Below are positions 1 through 7,300 of a DNA stretch of 19,853 nucleotides, piece by piece (the stretch's first letter is position 1; each line of letters begins with the position of its first letter). Source of the DNA: JBCDCP01 sp039181495 (GTDB lineage Bacteria; Pseudomonadota; Alphaproteobacteria; Rhizobiales; Tepidamorphaceae); contig JBCDCP010000054.1 in NCBI GenBank assembly GCA_039181495.1, forward strand, positions 1-19,853, read 5' to 3'. Both the position numbers and the translations under genes were made by a program. The notes under the pieces are model-generated. The model had not been told where the DNA came from. It was given only the letters and a program-made list of their open reading frames with translations, and made no database searches.

Positions 1-1025
1 ATGTCGAGCGCACCGACATTTTGTCCAAAGCCGATAGCGCAAAGCTGGAAGCACTCCGCAAGAAGCGAGCTGAAGCACCAACAAAAACGACTATCACGGC
101 AGAGGCAAAACCCCGCCCCGAGAACGCCACCGAACCAACCGCTCGCGCGGCAAAACAAGACCAGGCACCGCCAGCCAAAACAGCCACCACACCAACGGCA
201 CCGAAGCAACCTCCAGTGAAAGGGACTCTCGGTGATGCACTGCGCAAGCGGCAGGCTGCGCCGCCAAGCGAGAACAAGACCGAAAAGGCAAAGCGGACAG
301 CTCCTGCGCCGAGAGCGACTGAACCTGCCCGGCCGCCGGAGCCATGGCATCTCCGCCTAAAGACATGGGCACATGCCCACCTTATTGATCATTACAAAGC
401 ACCCCGGGAGCGGGTAGCCACCGGTGCTCCATTTCTGCGGCAACCGCAGAAGCCGATTGCCAAAGAGGCTCTCGCCACGCCACGCCAGATCATCCGAACT
501 GCTCTGGACATGCTTCCCGAACCGCCACAGGGCTTCACATTTGTTGACCTTGGATGCGGCGCCGGCCGCGTGATCTACGAAGCAGCGCTGAGGCCATTTG
601 ACCGCATTGTCGGGTTTGAACGAGACGAGGATCGCTATGATTCTGCCATGGCCAATCTCAGGCTGTGGCCTCGTTCAACGATGGTCTGCCGCGACATAGA
701 CATCTATCACGAAGACCTCCTCAACGCCGAGCTTCCCGACAGTGATATGGTCGCCTACATGTACGGCCTTGATGACGGGCGGCTGATGTCATTCCTGGTC
801 AGCAAACTGACCCGGCATGCCCGTCAGGGGCGCCGACTCTATCTGATCCTGGTCAACCCGAAACACCTGGGATTTCTCGAGAAGAGCCCGAGTTTCACGC
901 TACAGCCGATACAGCCCAAAACGCGGCTGCTCTTGCGCCTGATCAGCCCGTTCCCGGTCAACGTCTACCAGATCAAGCCCACTTCGATTGCTGAAGCGGC
1001 GGCATCCAGGCGGCTTTCCGGTTAA
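1..1025 (+). CDS. Class I SAM-dependent methyltransferase, 5'-partial at window edge
   Basis: The frame (first full codon at base 3) is open through the left edge and has no ribosome-binding site before the first possible start (TTG at 21), so the true start is probably outside the window. The visible product is about 340 residues. Its first ~100 residues are Ala/Pro/Lys/Thr-rich and probably disordered. The second part is a Rossmann-type methyltransferase: motif I FVDLGCGAGRV (bases ~540-572), then an acidic strand end (IVGFERDED) for SAM ribose binding, and a DMVAYMYG strand in the motif IV position. The fold supports SAM-dependent methyl transfer, but the substrate cannot be told from sequence. 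The disordered basic N-terminal extension is unusual for this fold. The downstream acyltransferase gene begins 109 bp later on the same strand and may share its transcript. Confidence 0.8.
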   Translation, partial: VERTDILSKADSAKLEALRKKRAEAPTKTTITAEAKPRPENATEPTARAAKQDQAPPAKTATTPTAPKQPPVKGTLGDALRKRQAAPPSENKTEKAKRTAPAPRATEPARPPEPWHLRLKTWAHAHLIDHYKAPRERVATGAPFLRQPQKPIAKEALATPRQIIRTALDMLPEPPQGFTFVDLGCGAGRVIYEAALRPFDRIVGFERDEDRYDSAMANLRLWPRSTMVCRDIDIYHEDLLNAELPDSDMVAYMYGLDDGRLMSFLVSKLTRHARQGRRLYLILVNPKHLGFLEKSPSFTLQPIQPKTRLLLRLISPFPVNVYQIKPTSIAEAAASRRLSG

Positions 1026-1134
1026 TACTCCGGAAGGGCTGTTTCGATCAGAGCGCGCGAATAACGGTTGATTTAACGCCATCGAAGGACCGTATCGCCA
1101 GTATCCGCAGCCACCGATCGCACCCTGAGAAGAA

Positions 1135-2373
1135 TTGGGAATCAGCGTGCCGCCCGCTGCCGAGAATCTGTACCGGCCTCTGGCCTTACCAAAGGGGAGC
1201 GTCGAATCGCGAGCCGGTTCGACCGCCGCAGAACGCCTTACCGTGACCCTTGCAGGTCGCAACGATCTCGCTGGGATTGAGCAACCCTGGCACACGCTGG
1301 TGCAGCGCGCTGCCAACAGTCTCCCGTTCAATCAGCACGCATTCCTGACAGCTTGGTCTGAAACCTACCCTGATGCCGAACCCCTGATCATGCTCGGCTG
1401 GGACGGCGATCAGCTTGAGGCTGCGTTGCCTTTTGCAATCAAACGCTCGCGCTCGCTGACAACGCTCGAATGGATGGGCGAACCCTTCACCGAATACGGT
1501 GATGCGCTGATCGCACCAGGCCTGACTTCAATGGAACTGCTGAAACTGTTCGAGGACGGCTCAAGCGAGGCGATGGGCATCACGGGCGGCTACGACCTTC
1601 TTGTTTTGCGCAAGGTTCGTGCGGACTCGGCCATTGCACCAGTCCTCACCGTTCTGGGGGCCAGACCCTCGGACACGCGCATGGCGCCATTCGTGCCACT
1701 CGGCAATGTCAAGGATCGCGATAGCCTGCTGGCTCAGTTTGGCGCCAACCTGCGCAAGGAACTGCGGCGCAAACGCCGCAAGATCGAAGCTGCGGGCGAA
1801 TACTGTTTTGCGGTTCACCGCGGTGGAATGCCAGCCCGCAGGGCGCTTGATGCAGCCATGGCGTTCAAGTCGCAATGGCTTGAAAAGCGTGGTCTTACCA
1901 GCCGCGCCTTCCTCGATGGCAACGCGGGCGAGTTCCTTGACAGGCTGGTGCCGGACACACCGGCCCAAGATGTCACCAAAGACGGGATTCTGCTTTCCGA
2001 GATCACGCTCGACGGCCGCACGCTGGCAGTCGAGATCGGTTTCCGCAATGCCGGGCGCTATTTCGCATTCCTCGGCAGCTATGACGAAGACATGGCAGAA
2101 TGGGGTGCCGGCACCCTTCAACTTGCCGACACCATGCAGTGGTGTGCCGAGAACGGCATCAGCGAATTCGACCTGTTCGCACCCGCTGACAGTTACAAAT
2201 TACGCTGGACCCAAGAGGGTGTTGCCATTGCCGACTACACGCAGGCCCACACTGCGATCGGACATGCCATGCTGGCTTACAGACGCAATCTGCGGCCGCT
2301 GCTCAAATCGGTCTATGAACGGATGCCACCATCCATGAGGCGCTCGCTCAAACTGATTGCCGAGAACATCTGA
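1135..2373 (+). CDS. CelD/BcsL-type GNAT acyltransferase
   Basis: A 412-aa protein of the CelD/BcsL (Acetyltransf_6, GNAT-fold) family. Family marks are an N-terminal region with SLPFNQHAFLTAWSETY, a basic helix GANLRKELRRKRRK (residues ~203-216) that opens the second GNAT-like half, and a GAGTLQLADTMQWC...FDLFAPADSYKLRW stretch typical of the C-terminal half. Members are linked to acyl modification of exopolysaccharide or cellulose, or to peptidyl or lipid acyl transfer; no bcs or cellulose genes are visible here, so the acceptor is unknown. An in-frame stop at 1126-1128 limits the start to TTG 1135 or GTG 1147. A GAGAAG purine tract at 1127-1132 is very close to the TTG and better spaced for the GTG, so GTG 1147 is a serious alternative. 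It ends 48 bp before the convergent usp gene. Confidence 0.82.
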   Translation: MGISVPPAAENLYRPLALPKGSVESRAGSTAAERLTVTLAGRNDLAGIEQPWHTLVQRAANSLPFNQHAFLTAWSETYPDAEPLIMLGWDGDQLEAALPFAIKRSRSLTTLEWMGEPFTEYGDALIAPGLTSMELLKLFEDGSSEAMGITGGYDLLVLRKVRADSAIAPVLTVLGARPSDTRMAPFVPLGNVKDRDSLLAQFGANLRKELRRKRRKIEAAGEYCFAVHRGGMPARRALDAAMAFKSQWLEKRGLTSRAFLDGNAGEFLDRLVPDTPAQDVTKDGILLSEITLDGRTLAVEIGFRNAGRYFAFLGSYDEDMAEWGAGTLQLADTMQWCAENGISEFDLFAPADSYKLRWTQEGVAIADYTQAHTAIGHAMLAYRRNLRPLLKSVYERMPPSMRRSLKLIAENI

Positions 2374-2421
2374 CAAGCAAACCCGTCAGCGCCACAGCTC
2401 TCCTCCGAACTGAAGCTGGGA

Positions 2422-2853
2422 TCAGTCCTCGCCGCGCAAGACCATGACAGAACAGGGTGCATGGCGGACAATACGAGCTGCATTTGAACCAATCAGATAG
2501 GTGCGCATCGCCGGCCGGTGCGAACCCATAATGATCAGGTCAACGCCAGCTTCCTGAGCATCTTCAAGGACCTCGTGGTAGACCGCACCTTCTCGTACAG
2601 CAAGATCACACCCGCCTTCGCCAAGATCGAGACCTGATACGATCTCCTCAAGCTTCTCACGCGTCTCCGCAAGCATCTGCTCATGTGTCTCGGCCGGCAG
2701 ATATTCCGCCACCATGCCCGGCAGTGGCGGCACGACGGTTACCAGACGCACGGTGGCACCGTACTGACGGGCGAGCGACGCCGCAGTGTCGACCGAATCG
2801 CGATAGTGTTCGGGATCGGAAAGATCGACCGGAACCTGAAGCATTTTGAACAT
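2422..2853 (-). CDS. Universal stress protein, UspF/UspG-type
   Basis: A single-domain Usp of 143 aa. The N-terminus MLQVPVDLSD is the first beta strand with the conserved nucleotide-binding Asp. The C-terminal block MGSHRP...YLIGSNAARIVRHAPCSVMVLR (residues ~109-140) closely matches the UspF/UspG class, in which the second Gly of the classical G-2x-G-9x-G(S/T) ATP motif is replaced (here GSHR). I chose ATG 2853 over the longer open frame to 2892 because GGTGAG lies about 9 bases upstream and the family begins at this Met. Usp proteins bind adenine nucleotide and support survival under stress or growth arrest; the specific role here is unknown. It follows the ferredoxin gene on the same strand after 124 bp and converges with the acyltransferase gene. 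Confidence 0.9.
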   Translation of the reverse strand: MFKMLQVPVDLSDPEHYRDSVDTAASLARQYGATVRLVTVVPPLPGMVAEYLPAETHEQMLAETREKLEEIVSGLDLGEGGCDLAVREGAVYHEVLEDAQEAGVDLIIMGSHRPAMRTYLIGSNAARIVRHAPCSVMVLRGED

Positions 2854-2977
2854 GACTAGTTTCTCACCTGTGCCCTCTGCCACCGACCGCAAGACTATCA
2901 GCCAACTGGCAGTGCAACTTGACGATCATCAACCCGTTCCGGTGCGATCGTCAGAATCCCGTCCGCGGTGATCCGGT

Positions 2978-3298
2978 TCAGGCCTGCTGCTCAGGGACTC
3001 TCACCACAAGACCGTCGAGCTCATCACTCAGACGGACCTGACACGACAGGCGCGAATTGGGTTGAACCTCGAATGCAAAGTCGAGCATGTCCTCTTCCAT
3101 TGCAGAAGGGCTGCCTGTCTTTTCCGTCCAGGCATCATCGACATAGACATGGCAGGTCGCACAGGCGAGCGCGCCACCGCATTCGGCTTCTATACCAGGC
3201 ACGAGATTGTTGATTGCGGCTTCCATCAGTGTGTTACCGGAATCCGCTGTCACGACGTGCTCTTGGCCGCCATGGTCGATGAATGTGATCTTAGGCAT
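2978..3298 (-). CDS. [2Fe-2S] ferredoxin, adrenodoxin/FdVI type
   Basis: A 106-aa ferredoxin with cluster ligands Cys40, Cys46, Cys49 (CGGALACATCH, C-x5-C-x2-C) and Cys86 (SRLSC). This is the adrenodoxin/putidaredoxin/FdVI pattern rather than the plant type (C-x4-C-x2-C). The N-terminus MPKITFIDHGG is the usual first strand of this family, so ATG 3298 was preferred to the 39-residue upstream extension, which has no family character; the ribosome-binding site here is weak. Such proteins pass single electrons from a ferredoxin reductase to P450s, to Fe-S cluster assembly or to other oxygenases. No reductase, P450 or isc/suf gene is adjacent, so the partner is unknown. It lies 167 bp downstream of hpt on the same strand. 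Confidence 0.93.
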   Translation of the reverse strand: MPKITFIDHGGQEHVVTADSGNTLMEAAINNLVPGIEAECGGALACATCHVYVDDAWTEKTGSPSAMEEDMLDFAFEVQPNSRLSCQVRLSDELDGLVVRVPEQQA

Positions 3299-3465
3299 GG
3301 TCACTGCAACACCCTGCAACGAATGGAGCATCGCCGCATCGGCGGCCTTGTTGCGATGCTTCACCACAGGGTTGCGGCAAGGGCAAGCCCCTTCGGCCGA
3401 TGTGATTGCAGTCAATTGTCCAAACGCACATCAACGGATGTCCGTTGAGATCATTGGAATAAACG

Positions 3466-3876
3466 TCACGCCAGAGCCAGGCGGCCCTCGATATAGCGAT
3501 TGGTTAGACCCAGCGCGTCCGCGACCTTGTCCACCATGGCCGCGGCCCGGCGATCCGCCGGATTGTAACCTTCCGCGACCCGTGCGACTTCGGCGAGATG
3601 CCAGGCACCGATATTCCGCGCCGAACCCTTGATGGTGTGCGCAGCCATCCGCCAGCTTTCGGCGGTTCGGGCCCCGCGAAGGCGCTCCAGGAAGATCTCG
3701 GTCTGCGATAGAAACAGCCCCAGAACCTCTCGCTCCAGGTCCGCATCATCGAGCGTCTGCCGGGCCAGGTGCGCCAGATCGACAGGCTCGTCGCGGGCGG
3801 CATCAGTCACAGATTCACTGCGATCGCGGACTGCTGCGGTCGCGGCTGATCCAATGTCACGGCTGGTGTAGGCCAT
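3466..3876 (-). CDS. Stand-alone Hpt (histidine phosphotransfer) domain protein
   Basis: A 136-aa protein whose residues ~35-125 form an Hpt four-helix bundle. The phospho-acceptor block MAAHTIKGSARNIGAWHLAEVA carries the conserved His80 with the Lys83-Gly84-Ser85 that follow it. The first ~32 residues are polar and probably flexible. The start is ATG 3876: GGAGGG lies 8 bases upstream (3885-3890), whereas the TTG at 3882 would leave only 2 bases. Hpt proteins shuttle phosphoryl groups between hybrid-kinase receiver domains and response regulators. No kinase or receiver gene is in the window, so it is an orphan relay part. It is not ChpT-like in length or sequence. It is divergent from the giant scaffold gene and shares an intergenic region that contains a CtrA-type box. 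Confidence 0.9.
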   Translation of the reverse strand: MAYTSRDIGSAATAAVRDRSESVTDAARDEPVDLAHLARQTLDDADLEREVLGLFLSQTEIFLERLRGARTAESWRMAAHTIKGSARNIGAWHLAEVARVAEGYNPADRRAAAMVDKVADALGLTNRYIEGRLALA

Positions 3877-4323
3877 TTGCAATACCCTCCATACTGCAAA
3901 TCCGAAATGACTCTCGCATCACGCCCAAGTCTGCATCATTGCCGATGAAGTCTTGCTTAAATGCGGGGAAATTCAGCCCACAGCCTTAATGGCTGGCAAA
4001 CAGTCGATGCTACAGACAGCCCACAGTGGTGGCTAACCTTGGCAGAAGAGACGCAAAAATCGTTGTGACCCAGCGTTAACGATGTTTTAACAATTGGGCC
4101 CGCGCCGCTTCTCCGTGCGAGCCATGTCCGATAGGATGTAGTTAACCGGAAGTGGGCGTTGAGGCACGCCTGCAGGTGATTTGCGTTTTCAGTTGTTTGC
4201 CTTGTTGGAAGCTCCGCAGGCACAACAACGGCATCTAGGTTTATTAAGCGGCGGCACAGCCCGGCGGCCCAAAACGAAATCCGCCAGCGGCAGAGCGTAA
4301 ATCGAGTTGAGGCGAGATATCAG
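3877..4323. other. 447-bp divergent intergenic region between hpt and the scaffold gene
   Basis: No convincing gene is present. Short open frames on the minus strand here (3957-4223 and 4189-4431) have no recognisable product, and the second runs into the scaffold CDS. The region is locally more AT-rich than its neighbours around 4060-4095, holds a TTAA-N7-TTAAC box (4076-4091), extra TTAAC or TTAA half-sites (near 4142 and 4244), and a small hairpin CAGCC-TTAAT-GGCTG at 3981-3995. The scaffold start has GAGG about 11 bases upstream. It must carry the promoters for both divergent genes, but I cannot assign -35/-10 elements with confidence. Confidence 0.6.
4076..4091. promoter_or_regulatory. 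Putative CtrA-binding site
   Basis: TTAACGATGTTTTAAC is an exact match to the full CtrA consensus TTAA-N7-TTAAC. It lies 200 bp from the hpt start and 233 bp from the scaffold start, so it could serve either gene. CtrA is the master cell-cycle regulator of alphaproteobacteria and commonly controls polar, division and signalling genes. The match is seen directly; the binding and its target are inferred. Confidence 0.5.
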
Positions 4324-7300
4324 ATGAGCACCCAGTCCCAGAAGCCCGAGGACGCTACGGTTCCGGACGTCGACGACGCGCTCGATTTCAATGACGATCT
4401 GATCAACGATGTGGATGGCTCCGAACAGCACTCGGCGGATTCCGCGCTCGATTTCGATGACCTGCCTGAACCTCCGCAGAGCTCCGACAACGACGATGTC
4501 GCTGAGTTCGAAAGCATGGTTTATGCGCTGCGGCAGCGCCCCTCACGTGCGCCTTTTGTTGTCGCCGGTATTGTTTCCTTCGTCTGGGCGTTCCTGTGTC
4601 TGGTCATCGGCCTGAGCCTGTTCGGGGCCAGCCTCCTGGAAGTCGGAAATCCCAGCGTCCTGCGCGCCAACCCCGGCATAATCGCCATTTTTGCTGGTGC
4701 CATCGCACCGATTTTCCTGTTCTTCGGGCTTGCCGTCATGGTGTGGCGCGCCCAGGACATGAAGCTCGCTGGCCGTACACTAGCCGAAGTTGCTTTGCGC
4801 CTGACGGAGCCCGAGACCTCGGCCATTCACTCGGTTTCTTCGGTCGGTCAGGCGGTCCGCAGGGAAGTCGCGGCCATGGGCGATGGCATCGAGCGCACCC
4901 TTGCACGGGCCGGCGAGCTTGAGTCGGCGGTGCATAACGAAGTCGTCGCGATCGAGCAGGCCTATCAGGAAAACGAAGCCCGCATGATGCACCTGATCGA
5001 GCAGCTCAGGAGCGAACGCGAGGCGGTGATCGGCAGTGCCGAACTTTTGCGCGAAGCAATCATTGGCGCACACCAGGACATCAGCGCCGACGTTTCCGGG
5101 ATCGCGGTGCAAGTCAACGAGGCCGTTTCCACTGCCGGCGGCGAACTGACCGCCGCGTTGTCACAGCAGTGCGCCGACGTTGCGGACGCAATCATCACCA
5201 ATGGCGATACCGTGGTCAGCGCCATGGCCGCGCAGGGTGAAGACTACGTTGCCAGACTGAATACAGCCGGCTCTGATGTCGGTGAGATCGTTCAGCGCAC
5301 CGGCGATGCGGTCATCGGTGAGCTGGTCGAACGGGTTTCGCGCTTTGATGAACAGCTCGGCGATACTGGTGCCGTGGTCATCGAGACGCTGGGCACGCGT
5401 GGTGAAGCCGTCATCAGCGAATTGAGCCAGGTCGGCACCGAACTGACCGATCAGTTGACGGTCACGGGCGCGGATCTGGCCAACCGGCTGGAACAGACCG
5501 GCGGTGAGATCAACACCACGGTTGCCTCCAACAGCGACATGCTGATCGAACGGCTTACCGAATCCGGATCAAGCTATTCGGACCAGATCACGCTGCATGC
5601 GGCTGAATATGTCGAGCGGCTTTCAAGTGTCGCCGAAGAGGTCGCAACCACGGTTACCGAACGCGGAGAGATCCTAAACGCAACCCTGTCCGAGACGGGC
5701 GAGATGATCTCCACCACGATCAGCGATCAGACGATTGCGATCAACAACGCGCTCAACGACACCGGTCAGCAGGTCACCAAGAACCTCATTGAGCAGGGCG
5801 ACCTGATCAGCACGACGATTGCCGAAACCGGCCAGACAACCGTTGAGGCAATTTCTGAGACCGGCCAATCAACGGTCAACGCCATCACCGATACCGGTCA
5901 GTCCACAGTCAACGCCATCACCGAGCGTGGCACCGAAGTCAGTGACACCCTCGGCGCGACCATCAACGCAGCCCACGAAGTGATCAATGTCGGTGGCTCG
6001 CAGCTGATCGAGAACCTGAGCGCCCGGACTGGCGAGCTTGGTGAGACGATCCAGAACCAGTCCGCCATCATGGACGAGGTGCTCGTCAAGCGGATCAGCG
6101 AGATCGCAGGCGCCATCAATCAGGAATTCACCAATGTCGACGAGGTGCTCGCCGCACGCAGCCGTGCCGTTGAAGCCATCCTCGCCGAACGTGCCGAGTC
6201 CTTCACCACGGCTGTGTCAGAGCAGGCGATCGCCCTCGATCAGACACTTGATGCGCGTCTGTCCGAATTGCGGGCTGTGCTCGTTGATCGGGGTGGCGAG
6301 CTCGACGAGGCGCTGGCCGGACGCGCTGTTCGGATCAGCGAGTCACTGTCGAGCGGAGTGTCGATGCTCGAATCCGCCTTCGGCGACCGAGGCGAGAGAC
6401 TTATCGCCGACATCGATGAATTGCGGATGGTGCTCGAAAACTCCGTCGCCCATGTCTCGGAGACTGTCAGCAACGCGTTCACAACCAAAGGCGGAGAAAT
6501 CACCCGGGCGCTGGCCCAGCAGGGTCTCGAGATCACCAGCACGCTGTCCGACACCGGCACTGCCATCACGACATCGATCGACGAGGCTGGCACGTCGCTG
6601 ACCAGCAACATTGTTGTCGCCAGCCAGGACGTCACCACGGCGATCAACGATGCCAATGAGGCACTCACGGCCAACCTCACCGCTGTCGGTCAGGATGTCA
6701 CGTCGCGCTTCGGTGAGACAGGCGAACAGGTCACCATGGCTCTGGCCGCTGTCAGCGATGACATGCAAAACCGCTTCGCAGGTACCGGCAACGAGATAAC
6801 GACCACGATCGAGACCATCGGGGCGACCATTCACACCACGCTGGACACGACCGGCAACACCCTGACCGGCGCGTTGCAGACCATCGGGCATAACGTGTCG
6901 AGTGAACTTGCCACGACGGGCAGCGAAGTAGCGACCGCACTGCACACCATCACCACCAACGTGACCAATGAGATCAATACGACCGGTGACGGCATGACCA
7001 ATGCCATACAGGCGCTGGCGGCCAACGTGACCGGCGAGATTGCCCATACCGGCGGTGAAGTCTCCACAGCGCTTCAAACGATCGGGACGCACCTCAACAC
7101 CAATCTCGGCACGACCGGCAAGGAAGTTGCGACCGCGATCCACACCATCGGTGTCGATCTCACGACCAATCTCGACACCACCGGCAGAAATGTCACCGTC
7201 AGCTTGAACGAACTTGGTGCCAATGTTGGCGATGCGATCGAGCGGGCCGGTACCGGCACCGTGGGCCGTATTTCGGATGCCAGCTCGGGTATCTCCGGAA

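Noticed and set aside
4139..4248. Additional TTAAC and TTAA half-sites upstream of the scaffold as further CtrA boxes
   Set aside because: None has a partner TTAA at the 7-base spacing; half-sites are common by chance in AT-richer intergenic DNA.
3957..4431. Minus-strand open frames of 88 and 80 aa in the hpt-scaffold gap
   Set aside because: No ribosome-binding site, no family likeness and unlikely composition; one overlaps the scaffold's coding start.
5800..7250. Regularly spaced repeats resembling a CRISPR or minisatellite array
   Set aside because: All units are multiples of 33 nt, stay in frame, and conserve the protein rather than the DNA; they are coiled-coil coding repeats.
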